DNA of 64,000 nt from Petrimonas sp. IBARAKI (GCA_002356435.2 AP018040.2:2480001-2544000), one strand, 5' to 3'; numbered from the stretch's first letter, positions 38,237 through 47,537 are shown. Made by a program: numbers and translations. The notes: generated from the sequence alone by a model not told the origin.

Positions 38237-38972
38237 GAAGCATGCCACACGTCTGCGCCTGTCGGGTATCGGTAGTAATATCACCAACTTGCTACTTGAG
38301 GCACAGAACGACGCCCCCAGCTACGACGAGTTTGTGTTCAAGCTGTTTTCCCACGAAGTCAAGGAGCGCGAAGCCAAACAGCAGCTGCTACGAATGAAAT
38401 TAGCCAGACTGCCCGTCAACCACGATCTGGAACAGTACGACCACTCTTTTACCAGTGGCCTGAATCCCACTCAGCTCAATCAGTTGCGTGAATTGAACTG
38501 GTTGGATCAATGTTACAACATCATGCTAACCGGACCTTCGGGAACAGGAAAGACCTATATCTCGGCGGGCTTGGGCTTTGATGCCGTACAGCGTGGTTAC
38601 AAGGCATATTTTAGAAATATCAGTGATATTCTGTCAACCTTACGCTTAAAGGATGTATCTCAAAATGCAGCCAAAGAGTTCAAACGATTAGCGGAGGCCC
38701 AGTTGATCATTATTGATGACGTGATGACACTTCCGGTAAACCGCGAAGATGGTAACCGGTTCTTTGTATTTATCAATCAGGTATATGAAACCACCTCGTT
38801 TATTATCACAACCAACAAATCACCCGCCGAGTGGGCCAGATCGCTTGATGATGAAACTCTGGCTACCGCATTATTAGACCGTTTCCTGTATAAATGTCAA
38901 CTAATACAACTAAAAGGAAAAAGCTATCGTATGCAAAACAGAAAAACAATTTTTGAAAATGAAAAAAACTAA
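38211..38972 (+). CDS. istB: IS21-family helper ATPase IstB
   Basis: 253 residues, AAA+ of the DnaC/IstB type, with Walker A LTGPSGTGKTYISAGLG (near 105), Walker B LIIIDDVMTLP (near 168) and the sensor region FIITTNKSPAEW. It selects targets and activates IstA. The length is typical. Confidence 0.94.
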   Translation: MSQYIPQIKKHATRLRLSGIGSNITNLLLEAQNDAPSYDEFVFKLFSHEVKEREAKQQLLRMKLARLPVNHDLEQYDHSFTSGLNPTQLNQLRELNWLDQCYNIMLTGPSGTGKTYISAGLGFDAVQRGYKAYFRNISDILSTLRLKDVSQNAAKEFKRLAEAQLIIIDDVMTLPVNREDGNRFFVFINQVYETTSFIITTNKSPAEWARSLDDETLATALLDRFLYKCQLIQLKGKSYRMQNRKTIFENEKN

Positions 38973-39002
38973 CGAAAATATCTTTATTTTTGCTCAGAAT
39001 TT

Positions 39003-39079
39003 ACTGTATTCCTGTTCCCGAAAATACTGTAGGTAATGTTCCCAAAAACACTGTACAGGATTTTCCCATTTTCACTGTA
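39003..39079 (-). repeat. Right-end transposase-site array
   Basis: Mirror-image TACAGT units (plus-strand ACTGTA) at 39003-39008, 39026-39031, 39050-39055 and 39074-39079, spaced 23-24 bp. Each of the outer three is linked to GGGAA, matching the left array. Confidence 0.8.
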
Positions 39080-39098
39080 TTTTTAATTCCTGTTTACA

Positions 39099-39424
39099 AA
39101 TTTTTGCAAAAGGTTACCGATGTTATTTACCGGGAGATGAAAAATATCGATTATTTTCCACAGGGACTGGCCTCAGAAATGTGTGTGAGTCCTTCTCAGC
39201 TTAATCGGAAAATCAAATCCATATCGGGATTGAATGCCACAAATTACATCCTGAAGGTACGGCTGAACCGTGCCAAAAAACTGCTGACTACTTCCCAGAA
39301 ACCTATCGGAGAAATTGCGATGGACTGTGGGTTCAATGATTTTGCCTATTTCTCAAGAACATTTAAAAAGGAATTTGGAATCACCCCTTCCAAATATCAG
39401 CGCATGCCCCACCTATCAAATTAA
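39099..39424 (+). pseudogene. 3' fragment of the split HTCS: AraC-type DNA-binding domain
   Basis: Starts with the right AATTTT duplication and continues QKVTDVIYREM...SEMCVSPSQLNRKIKSISG...IGEIAMDCGFNDFAYFSRTFKKEFGITPSKYQ, a complete AraC-type two-HTH domain of HTCS proteins. It is in the same frame as the upstream fragment when the element and one duplication are removed. An ORF from 38990 runs into it from the IS end, but no promoter for it was seen. Confidence 0.9.
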
Positions 39425-39884
39425 ATTTCATTCATAATCCTTAAAAGAATACCGGTTTTCTATTTTTCTGAAGAAAAAGATTGAAATACTAACACCGTAA
39501 CTATTCTTAAATGGAACGCTTCGAAGACGCTAAAAATTACACCAGATCAATGTGATCTGAGGCAAGGAATATTGCAAAGCTATTGTTTAACCTCAATGTA
39601 TACTTTAACTCTTTTAAGCTAGCACAGGAAAGAAAAAAACCATATAAACACTTTATATACAGTTTCTTGACCACTCGTTCGATTTATTGACTGGTCTGGT
39701 TTAAACCGAACAGAAAATTGAATAATAAATTTAACAAAGAACTTATTGAATCAACAACTATGCTACATGACTCGAAACTATATTTTTAACTAACTTTTGG
39801 TCTAATATTTTTAGATATTTATAAAGACAGTATTTCCCCGTAGTTGAATTAGAGGAAACAGTTTTTAGCCGAAATTTAAACAGA
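39425..39884. other. 460-nt gene-free stretch after the HTCS
   Basis: AT-rich with no supported ORF. It has a GGTTTAAACC palindrome near 39709 and nothing else recognisable. It may hold the 3' untranslated regions of two convergent genes. Confidence 0.5.
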
Positions 39885-39918
39885 GAGCGAACTGTCGTGT
39901 GGGACAGTTCGCTCTTTT
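39885..39918. terminator. Bidirectional-looking hairpin at convergent junction
   Basis: A 12-bp perfect stem (39885-39896 with 39903-39914) with a 6-nt loop, followed on the plus strand by TTTT. It abuts the stop of the minus-strand AraC-like gene. Confidence 0.65.
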
Positions 39919-40418
39919 CATTTATCAAGTTTTCTTATTTTCTCGGGCGGCAAGCCGATTTTTTTGAGACAGAAATCGCGCAGGTGTGATACATTGGAAA
40001 AACCCAAAAGGGATGCAATTTTTTTTAACGGGTAATCGGTATTCTCCAAGTAATCGATGACTTCATTCTTTCGGATTGACAACTGCCATTGTTTGGGAGT
40101 GGTGTTGAATTTTTGCTTGAAATGGCGCGTGAATGTTTTGGTAGATTTGTAATCACACCGGATTGCCAGGTCGTCAAGTGACGTGGCCTCCTTGTAGTGT
40201 TTCAATACCAGCTCCACAAATCCCTGTTCGGTCTTATTGTAGCTTACCACGTTCACTGCAAGCAGATCATTCGGGTTTTCGTTTGTGATAACTTTGTACT
40301 TACCGTTGCTGAAATGAAGCACACATTGCGCGACACCGTTATAATAATCGGCAGCAATCTCTTTAGTATCAATTATTTTATTACTGTCTGGTGAAAAGTA
40401 ATTATTTAATTTATTCAT
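39918..40418 (-). CDS. Short AraC-type HTH protein, 166 aa
   Basis: The C-terminal 95 residues carry the two AraC HTHs (SLDDLAIRCDYKSTKTFTRHFKQKF; YPLKKIASLLGFSNVSHLRDFCLKKIGLPP). The N-terminal 70 residues are too short for a cupin and contain no recognised sensor. It lies 290 nt beyond the last fimbrial gene on the same strand and next to the disrupted regulator. Whether it controls either is unknown. It may be a complete small regulator, since no frame remnant of a longer N-terminus was found upstream. Confidence 0.75.
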   Translation of the reverse strand: MNKLNNYFSPDSNKIIDTKEIAADYYNGVAQCVLHFSNGKYKVITNENPNDLLAVNVVSYNKTEQGFVELVLKHYKEATSLDDLAIRCDYKSTKTFTRHFKQKFNTTPKQWQLSIRKNEVIDYLENTDYPLKKIASLLGFSNVSHLRDFCLKKIGLPPEKIRKLDK

Positions 40419-40708
40419 ACGTTAGTATAATTTGTACCTCTGATCGTCGGATATTCGGAGAAAAATTGTTTTTCCCCGAATATTCCAAACAAACGATTTG
40501 AGCAGTAGATTTTCCTATTAAAGACTCTTGATCGAACAATATTTGTTTAGATATGAGCCCAATAGTGATTCTTTGTTTTTTTGTTGCGTCCAACATACAT
40601 TACTATCTCTTTCATAATTCACTTTTGTAGTTGCTGTTTCTCAATACATCTTATTTTCGGGAAACTACACCTTGTTCACTTTCAATAAGTGATAGAAGAA
40701 CAATTTGC

Positions 40709-43087
40709 TTATTGTTGTAATAGTAAACTACTGTCTGTTTTCAATTGAGTTATAGTTTTTATTTGCTCATAATTGGTGCTATTTCTTCGATATCTAAATG
40801 TGACTGATTGTGAATTATTTGTCGATGCGGTTACCGTGTAACGGTAATTCCCTGTTGATGTCATTTCGATACTACCGGGGCCTGAACTGATGCTTACAGT
40901 GCCATCGGAAGGGACATCGCGCCAACTACTACTCCGGTAGTGTTTTATCGTTCCTTCAAATATTAAGTCTGTCAATACCATCAGAATGGTTCCGTCATTT
41001 CTTAAATTACCAATAGTGGTAGTGACGCTATATTTTTCTTTGTAGTTGCTGTTTACCTGTTTTTCGTAAGTGAATGTCACGGAAGTATTGTTGTTGTAAG
41101 AAGCCGGCGGTGTATAAATGAATGAGCCCGTTGAATTTACCTGAATACTTCCCGTTGACGCAACTATTCCTACACCGGAATGCATGGGTGTTCCCGGGAG
41201 AACAGAACCATTTCCACCATAGGTGATTGAGCCTAGAAACCCTAATATCGTCACACTATTCAGATGGATATTGGTTGAGTTGTTGGGAGTGAATGTGCTA
41301 CTATACCTACTATATGTGAAGCCTTCCGTTATTTCAAAACTCACCGTTTGAGATTGGCCTGCCGATGTTGAACTAATCGCCCAAATATATTTGCCATCTT
41401 CATTCGTAGGCATGTAGAGGGTGCCGGAAGTCACGGACAGGTTGTTTCGCAGTGCGTAAGGTACCGGTTTGGAAGAGCTGCCGTAGGTTAAGTTCCCTGT
41501 CCTGTATATTAAATTATATCCTACCATTCCATCAGTAAAATAATCGGCTTTTAATATAACACTTTCTGCATTCCCCGATAGATTGGTCTTGAAGTGGATC
41601 GTTTGTTCTCCTTTTTGCTCTGCCCGGTAGATGTAATGGATCTGACGGTCACCTTCCACAACCATTTCCAACCCGCTTGCCGCCGGATAGAGCCCATTCG
41701 CATGAATTTGTATCGGGAGTGGAAAAAGGTCTTCAGGAAAGTCATCAGGAATGGTAAAACGTAAGGAGACATTGCTGCTTTGAGCATTCCCAACTGTTCC
41801 GGGATTCGCGTTATTGATCGTTATCGGATCAAACTGGAAAGGAGTCCTAAACACCACGCGGATGGTACGTGCCAATTCGCCTTTCGATACCCTGATCAGG
41901 GCTACTCCCGGTTCTTGGGGAAATGCTCCAAGACTTACCCCGGAAATAATTCCTGTTGTTGGATTGAAGTTAAGGGAAGCGGCATTAATCGCGGAGTTTC
42001 CGGTTTGTAAGGAGACCGTTACTCCCGTGTTATTCACTTCATCGCTGCTGATATCGGGAAAATACTTTGCCCATACTTGAAAGGTCTGGTTGGGTTGAGT
42101 GAGTATTACCAACGTTTTTTCCACCTCCAGCTTGCTGTTCCCGTCGGAGATCATGGGATATTTCTCGATCACCGGATCAAGGGCTGTGTTGTTGTGCGAG
42201 GCACCTGCCAGAGCATCGTTAAAACTGCTGAATCCTGCCCTTGTGACCGATTGAATTTTTACTACATAATGGTAGTTTCTTTCGATGTTATAACGGTTTT
42301 TATTGTTATCAATTAAATCGATCTTATAGTAGTAGGATTCTCCTTCGTACGTACCCCGTACAATTACCGTGGTGATATTGGATGCCGATGCATTTTTACG
42401 TTCAAACAAGTACTTTTCTCCTGTTGAGATTCCGGACAACAAGGCAGGAAGTAACGTCACCCCCGATGGTTCGCTAACTGTTCCTTCAAGAAATCCCGTA
42501 GCTGCGCTATAGGGAGCTATGGTTCCCTGTTGGGGTGCGTTGTGAATAACAAAGCCGTTATAGGTGAAATTGGAAGCTTCGTTGATCACACTTATTTTGG
42601 CCTGGTTGCGAAGTAGCTGTACTGTTATCCCGTTGAAACTTGTAGCGGATATTCCGCTGTTCAACTCAACCCGTGACCAGAATGTGGTGCTTGTCGTGCT
42701 CAGTAGCGCGACCACTGTAGCTTCGTTCACCCCAGGAGAATCGTTGAACGCTTCTTCTCCGAGGTTTGAAATAAAATGTACAATGCGCCGTTTGCTGCTC
42801 GACGGTAGGGAAGCCGTAAAAGTTCCGCCTGTCTCCGATTGATTGGTGAGAGAGGCTTTCTTTCTCACGATAAAACTGCCGTTCTCGTCAAAGACCAACA
42901 GGTACATATCGTTCACACCGCCGGTTGCTCTGGTATTTACTGTTTTAAAATCCGGGATAGAGGCCGAGAAAGACACTGTAACATCGATTCCTTCATTCAA
43001 TTGCTGTTCGGATTTCCATACACCCTCATCTACGCAGCCTGAGAGAGCTATCAACAAACCGAATAGACTGTATATTATCTTTTTCAT
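40709..43087 (-). CDS. Fimbrial tip/accessory lipoprotein, DUF4906-like, with C-terminal repeats
   Basis: 792 residues. Lipoprotein signal LLIALSGC (Cys 18). The Mfa/fimbrillin-like N-terminal domain (VSFSASIPDFKTVNTRATGGVNDMYLLVFDENG) carries a Thr-Arg site at residue 53. The middle is beta-rich with a BACON-like stretch (TFQVWAKYFPD...). The last ~230 residues contain three related modules with the pattern TG.(F/Y).Y......N..SVTF.Y. As the last gene of the operon and the largest subunit it is the best candidate for the tip adhesin (FimE/Mfa5-like position). Ligand unknown. Confidence 0.75.
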   Translation of the reverse strand: MKKIIYSLFGLLIALSGCVDEGVWKSEQQLNEGIDVTVSFSASIPDFKTVNTRATGGVNDMYLLVFDENGSFIVRKKASLTNQSETGGTFTASLPSSSKRRIVHFISNLGEEAFNDSPGVNEATVVALLSTTSTTFWSRVELNSGISATSFNGITVQLLRNQAKISVINEASNFTYNGFVIHNAPQQGTIAPYSAATGFLEGTVSEPSGVTLLPALLSGISTGEKYLFERKNASASNITTVIVRGTYEGESYYYKIDLIDNNKNRYNIERNYHYVVKIQSVTRAGFSSFNDALAGASHNNTALDPVIEKYPMISDGNSKLEVEKTLVILTQPNQTFQVWAKYFPDISSDEVNNTGVTVSLQTGNSAINAASLNFNPTTGIISGVSLGAFPQEPGVALIRVSKGELARTIRVVFRTPFQFDPITINNANPGTVGNAQSSNVSLRFTIPDDFPEDLFPLPIQIHANGLYPAASGLEMVVEGDRQIHYIYRAEQKGEQTIHFKTNLSGNAESVILKADYFTDGMVGYNLIYRTGNLTYGSSSKPVPYALRNNLSVTSGTLYMPTNEDGKYIWAISSTSAGQSQTVSFEITEGFTYSRYSSTFTPNNSTNIHLNSVTILGFLGSITYGGNGSVLPGTPMHSGVGIVASTGSIQVNSTGSFIYTPPASYNNNTSVTFTYEKQVNSNYKEKYSVTTTIGNLRNDGTILMVLTDLIFEGTIKHYRSSSWRDVPSDGTVSISSGPGSIEMTSTGNYRYTVTASTNNSQSVTFRYRRNSTNYEQIKTITQLKTDSSLLLQQ

Positions 43088-43108
43088 ATCTTTTGGTCTA
43101 TAGTTTAA

Positions 43109-45106
43109 TTAATCTTTAATATCACGGATACAACGTACATGAGCGCTGCTGTAAGTGGCCCCTGAATTCCAGTTGTAAGTGTCGTCTGTTCTTACAAAAG
43201 GCAGGTTTTCTCGCATCCGGTAAGCACCATAGTAGCCCGATTGCCCATTGGCATTTTTTGTCGGATACTGGCTCCAGTTACTCCAGTAATAGGGGCCTCT
43301 CATCACATATTTGGTAGGAGCTGTTTGCTGAAGAACATCGATATAATAAATCTCAGCTGCTGTGGGAAGGCGCCAGCCTGTTTTTGTAGTGCCATCTTCT
43401 GAAGTTTCGCTATACCCTCTACATTGAGTTTGCGCATCGGAATAAGATTTTGGAACGCTCGCTCCAAACTGTGATGCCATTTCAAATTTAGGAGAGACCA
43501 TTTTTGAAACCTCTTCACTGTTGATGGTTTGTCCTTGGCTGTCAACAGGTGGAAAACCCCATATGATATCGCCTTTAGGAGCCAATGTTGTAATGGCATA
43601 CATATACGGATTATTATTGCCGGACGGTAATGAATAGCGGGTACCTTCACCGGGCATATAGGAACGGACTCCTTTTGTAACTGAAAAATAGGTTGCCGGT
43701 AACTGTCGTATTTTTACCGTTTCCGTCAGCTGTCCGTTGGTAACTTGAAATTCGATATCTTTCGGAATGTAATTTTCCGGGATGGCGCTGGTGATGATGA
43801 TCGTACCGGAAGCCACACCTGACTGTACCTGTACCGATGGCACTTGGCCTCCAGTAACGTTTTCTGTGACCGGTGACGATGCCCCGGCCGGTACATAGGT
43901 GTAAGTTGCTTTTAACGAATTGGGCACGAGCATGACGTTGGCTACAGATGAGTTAAAGTTGAGGGTGTATGAACTTATATTTGGCATCACCACGTTGCGT
44001 TCTGACACTACCAGGTAGTGTGAACCCGTGATGGTTACCAGTATTTCCTGGGTGCTCCAATCCTTGATGGTATAGTTGCCCTGAATATCCACCGGAGGTT
44101 CATCCCTGCTTCCCAATATCTTTACTGTCACACCAATATCATACAGGAAATTGCGCTGAACCTTGTTCATGTATTGCTGATCATCACCGGTCAGTCCATA
44201 CGGAGTCACGGGGACACGATACTTGTAATAGCCTATATCATTGCCTGTATTTTCCTTTAACGGAATAAGGAGTTCGAGATAGGTTTCCTTGGTGAAATCG
44301 GAGCTCCAGTCGTTGGCATAGGTGTAGAAAGGAGCTGCTGTGGTGTTGATGTTGCCAGAAAGAGTTTTTGTTAATTCCTTGTATCCGGTATCTTTCCAGT
44401 CAGCACTGCCCGGAACAAATGTTGTGCCGTCATCCATCAATACCGACCGGTCGGTGAAGTGCACCAGTCTCGCCAGTGCCGTTCCTTCCTGAACATATCC
44501 CGGAACGTTCACTTCGATTAGCTGGAGCCGTATCTTTGAAGCTGCCCTTTTCAGGTGGACCATCCCCAAGTCGGGAGTGTTCAGGTTCACTATTTGTGAA
44601 ATCATTCCATCCATGACGAAAGAGGATTGAGCAACAGCTCCCCCATCGGACACGAAACTTGCTGTCTGGAAAACCAGGTCCTTCAACGTTTGCAAGTTAT
44701 TCTCTTCTTCAGTGATAGAACTTAGGTCGGCAGTATTGTTCGCCACTACATAGACGTCGTAGGTAGTTGTGGTGTTGTTCTCGAACAAAGCCCGTTTAGT
44801 TGCTACGACCGGAATGGTTGTCTTCTGTGTTCCGGCGTCATACGAAAGGTTGTTCACACGCCATTTGAGGGTAGTTCCCTGATAAAAAAAGATGTCGAGT
44901 CTGTCGATTTTCTTCTCGTTATAACTCCCGTCGTTATCGCTCTCTTCCGTAGTTAGGGCACGGGTAGAAATATCACCCATCGACAAACTAAGTGTAAGGT
45001 GGCCGTCTTCGGCGGGAAATTTTTCTGTCACCTCAGATGTGCAGGCGGTCGCCATAATCAGCATAACCGCAATCAGTGAAACAAAAGGGTATATTCTTTT
45101 CTTCAT
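43109..45106 (-). CDS. Fimbrial accessory/tip lipoprotein with lectin-like C-terminus
   Basis: 665 residues. Signal with Cys near 22 (MATAC). The fimbrillin-type N-terminal domain has the processing-like site STRALTTEE (Arg 49). A BACON-like beta segment (HYLVVSERNVVMPNISSYTLNFNSS...) follows in the middle. The C-terminal ~180 residues (GWRLPTAAEIYYIDVLQQ..., YYWSNWSQYP, YSSAHVRCIRDI) resemble a C-type-lectin/FGE-like fold used in Bacteroidales surface proteins. Gene spacing to neighbours is 16-21 nt. It corresponds in position to FimD/Mfa4-type subunits. Confidence 0.78.
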   Translation of the reverse strand: MKKRIYPFVSLIAVMLIMATACTSEVTEKFPAEDGHLTLSLSMGDISTRALTTEESDNDGSYNEKKIDRLDIFFYQGTTLKWRVNNLSYDAGTQKTTIPVVATKRALFENNTTTTYDVYVVANNTADLSSITEEENNLQTLKDLVFQTASFVSDGGAVAQSSFVMDGMISQIVNLNTPDLGMVHLKRAASKIRLQLIEVNVPGYVQEGTALARLVHFTDRSVLMDDGTTFVPGSADWKDTGYKELTKTLSGNINTTAAPFYTYANDWSSDFTKETYLELLIPLKENTGNDIGYYKYRVPVTPYGLTGDDQQYMNKVQRNFLYDIGVTVKILGSRDEPPVDIQGNYTIKDWSTQEILVTITGSHYLVVSERNVVMPNISSYTLNFNSSVANVMLVPNSLKATYTYVPAGASSPVTENVTGGQVPSVQVQSGVASGTIIITSAIPENYIPKDIEFQVTNGQLTETVKIRQLPATYFSVTKGVRSYMPGEGTRYSLPSGNNNPYMYAITTLAPKGDIIWGFPPVDSQGQTINSEEVSKMVSPKFEMASQFGASVPKSYSDAQTQCRGYSETSEDGTTKTGWRLPTAAEIYYIDVLQQTAPTKYVMRGPYYWSNWSQYPTKNANGQSGYYGAYRMRENLPFVRTDDTYNWNSGATYSSAHVRCIRDIKD

Positions 45107-45122
45107 AATTCATTCTCCATTT

Positions 45123-46505
45123 TTACGGGTTTGCGGATTGTTTGATTAATACCCTGTTACCGGGGCCTACCAAAGGACTACCGCTGAGCAGCGGTATCTC
45201 CGATGAGTTTCCACCGTACAGCACATTAATATAGAACTCTGTCGTGCGTTCTTCTGCACCCGGAAAGTTTGTTGCCTTTACGGTTAGGGTCACCTCGTCG
45301 TTTCTACCTCCCTGGTATAGTCCTTCGAATTCAAAATCAGTGGGATTGGTGAGATTCGCTACCCATGTGGCGTCGATCGGGTTGGTCAGTTTAAACGTAA
45401 AGCTGATTTTTCCATTCTCGTTTACACTATACGTGAAATTATTGGATGTAGGTTTGGGGAATAGTGTGAACGTCCTATCAAACAATAAGCTTGACGGTAA
45501 ATAATTCCAGGGAAGCACACGGGAGAAAATTGTCAGCCCATCGAATTCGCCGATATTTTTAACGGTACCGATGAGTTGGTACGCATGATTTCTTTTCAGG
45601 GAGTAGAGGTGGTCACCGGGGGTGGTGACCGACGAGGAGGGGTCGCCCGCGTTAATCACGGAAGAAACGTTCTCGTTGAGATAAACCCGGTATTTTGTGG
45701 GTACGTTATTGTACAAGGCTTCCACTTCCAGTTGCGTGGCGAGTGACTTAACACCGCCTGTAAGGTTCTCGTATACGTAAATGTTCTCGTATCCGCTGAT
45801 GGCAGTAGCAGTAGTGCTCAAATCGATGGCAGTGGGCAAGGCATGCGTCCAATTCCAGTAGGTCTGATCAGAAATGCTTGCACCTCCTGCCCAGATGGCA
45901 GTTTTTTCTGTATTGTTCAACAGGCTCACCCTAGTAATTTTCACTTCGGCATCCGTATCTTTTTTCAAGGTCAGGCTTATTTTTGCCGCTACCCGTGTAA
46001 GGGTGACGGAAGTATTGTTTCTTAAGGGATCCTCTATGTTGGCAACCGACACACCCACAGATTTTCCAGTCATCAAAAGTGGAAGTGTCAGCGGTGCGCT
46101 GATCTGATCGCCAAGTATTTCCATGAGTCCGGCTTTGGTGGTGATGGATTCCAACACAGGAGTCAGTGCATTACTCTCATTGGCCACTACATAAACCTCT
46201 TTGTTGCCCGTGGCTACTTCCAACACGAAAGGATTAATAAAATCACTGTTTCCGGATGCATAAAACTTGTTTTTCTCAACGTATTCACCTGCGAATACAA
46301 AGACACGCACCTTATCGATAGCTTGATCGCCGGTAAAGAGGGGATCGCCAGCTGCACGAGTTGTCACTCCATCAAGTGACACGACTATAACACCCGGTTC
46401 TTCGTTGACCGTCAGATCGTCGGAGAGGCATGATGTCAATAAGGCCATAAGTACTGTTATAGCGACAATTGCCTTTAAGCTGAATGGATATGCTGTTTTT
46501 TTCAT
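45123..46505 (-). CDS. Fimbrillin-family accessory subunit
   Basis: 460 residues. Lipoprotein signal ends MALLTSC (Cys 26). The N-terminal domain contains SLDGVTTRAAGDP with Arg 50, then the familiar fimbrillin pattern IDKVRVFVFAGEY, NKEVYVVANES, VTLTRVAAKISLTL and YSLKRNHAYQLIGTVKNIG. It belongs to the FimA/Mfa1-like superfamily and sits after the anchor gene, as FimC/Mfa3-type subunits do. The extended C-terminal beta region (residues 340-450) may supply the donor strand. Confidence 0.8.
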   Translation of the reverse strand: MKKTAYPFSLKAIVAITVLMALLTSCLSDDLTVNEEPGVIVVSLDGVTTRAAGDPLFTGDQAIDKVRVFVFAGEYVEKNKFYASGNSDFINPFVLEVATGNKEVYVVANESNALTPVLESITTKAGLMEILGDQISAPLTLPLLMTGKSVGVSVANIEDPLRNNTSVTLTRVAAKISLTLKKDTDAEVKITRVSLLNNTEKTAIWAGGASISDQTYWNWTHALPTAIDLSTTATAISGYENIYVYENLTGGVKSLATQLEVEALYNNVPTKYRVYLNENVSSVINAGDPSSSVTTPGDHLYSLKRNHAYQLIGTVKNIGEFDGLTIFSRVLPWNYLPSSLLFDRTFTLFPKPTSNNFTYSVNENGKISFTFKLTNPIDATWVANLTNPTDFEFEGLYQGGRNDEVTLTVKATNFPGAEERTTEFYINVLYGGNSSEIPLLSGSPLVGPGNRVLIKQSANP

Positions 46506-46515
46506 TGTCTCGAAT

Positions 46516-47442
46516 TTATAGATATTCTACGTACTGGAAGACCTGATTCCAAGGAGTGACATTGACATTGATGCTTAATGTTGCCTTGAAATCGATAAGG
46601 ATGTTCAGTGTCCGGCCTACCTCCGCATTGAACGGTTTCCCCTTGCTGTCCCTGTCGGCCGTGAAGATTACCTCCCCATTATAAAGAATGTCCACCACTA
46701 TCGATTTTCCAAATGCAGCAGGAAAAATATAGAAAATGGGCGCCACGAAGTTGCCGTTTTTGTTAAATGTTGCCGGCGGCGAGTAAAAAGAACGAGTTCC
46801 TGTCAGGTTGCCGTTCATGTCATAGGTATCGAGCGATTCGCGCACTGAATAGGAGTAGGAGCCTTCCCCGTTGCCGTTCCATTGCTTCAAGTTTAGGGAG
46901 GTAATGGTTACTCCTGCGGTTTTTCGGGTGATTTCCAACACATGCGATGTGCCGGATGTTGTTCCTCCATACTCTACCGGTACGCTGATGGTTCCGTAGA
47001 AAAGATCACTGGGCGAATACGCCATGCGTTGATCTGTTTGTTCGGAATCCGCTGATCTCAGCCTCACGTAGAGGTCTTTCAGTTCTTTTACGTCGCTTAT
47101 ATTCGAATAGTCGACGTTTTCATCCAGGTTGCCCCAAGCGACAAACTTGAGTAAAGAGTGGCCGGGATAATCCATCACAATCTGCAATGCCTTACGCTGT
47201 TTCACCTCGCTGGCGGAGAGATAGAAGCTCTTGAATATCTTTTCCTCCTCGTCGAACACAAACATAATTACTTGCTCCACATCTCCCGATTCAGTGATGT
47301 CATTTCCGTCGGCATCCACTACCTTAACAGTTATCTGGAACGGGCGTGGACATACCGACAAGTCTTCTTTCAGGCAACTGCTCAGCATTACTGTCAGCAA
47401 TACTGCTACAAGTATAAAGCTGTATTTGTTCGTGCTATTCAT
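46516..47442 (-). CDS. FimB/Mfa2-family fimbrial anchor protein
   Basis: 308 residues from ATG 47442 (an upstream ATG at 47478 would add 12 polar residues before the signal). The lipoprotein signal MNSTNKYSFILVAVLLTVMLSSC precedes LKEDLSVCPRPFQITVKVVD, a typical Mfa2/FimB start with a second cysteine. The body has two transthyretin-like domains (MFVFDEEEKIF, KFVAWGNLDENVDY, LEITRKTAGVTITS, FPAAFGKSIVVDILYNG). Unlike the other subunits it has no Thr-Arg cleavage site near residues 45-55, in keeping with its role as uncleaved cell-proximal anchor that sets fimbria length. Confidence 0.85.
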   Translation of the reverse strand: MNSTNKYSFILVAVLLTVMLSSCLKEDLSVCPRPFQITVKVVDADGNDITESGDVEQVIMFVFDEEEKIFKSFYLSASEVKQRKALQIVMDYPGHSLLKFVAWGNLDENVDYSNISDVKELKDLYVRLRSADSEQTDQRMAYSPSDLFYGTISVPVEYGGTTSGTSHVLEITRKTAGVTITSLNLKQWNGNGEGSYSYSVRESLDTYDMNGNLTGTRSFYSPPATFNKNGNFVAPIFYIFPAAFGKSIVVDILYNGEVIFTADRDSKGKPFNAEVGRTLNILIDFKATLSINVNVTPWNQVFQYVEYL

Positions 47443-47537
47443 CTTTTGTTGTTTTATAGTTTCTTCTTGTTCCCGCAACAGGTATCACTCCTGCCGCGGG
47501 TATGTTTTGCGGGCACAGTGTGGTTACTGTGGATAGT

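Larger units (their letters stand above)
36486..39098 (+). mobile_element. IS21-family insertion sequence, 2613 bp
   Basis: The ends are 36-bp inverted repeats (36486-36521 and 39063-39098) with one mismatch, starting TGTAAACAGG. They are flanked by AATTTT duplications. The element encodes overlapping istA and istB on the plus strand. Each end carries a row of TACAGT...GGGAA units (left at 36505, 36528, 36551, 36574; right mirror units ending 39079, 39055, 39031, 39008), as expected for multi-site transposase binding in IS21. It is complete and apparently recent. Confidence 0.93.

Noticed and set aside
38990-39104. N-terminal extension of the HTCS 3' fragment read from inside the IS end
   Set aside because: The extension is the translated IS inverted repeat and site array, not part of the original protein.
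39425-39884. Possible small RNA or remnant gene after the HTCS
   Set aside because: Only a short palindrome was found. There is no promoter-hairpin pair and no decayed coding frame.
40411-40596. 61-codon minus-strand ORF upstream of the short AraC-type gene
   Set aside because: No start context or similarity to an AraC N-terminus. It overlaps the AraC start by only 8 bases in a different frame.
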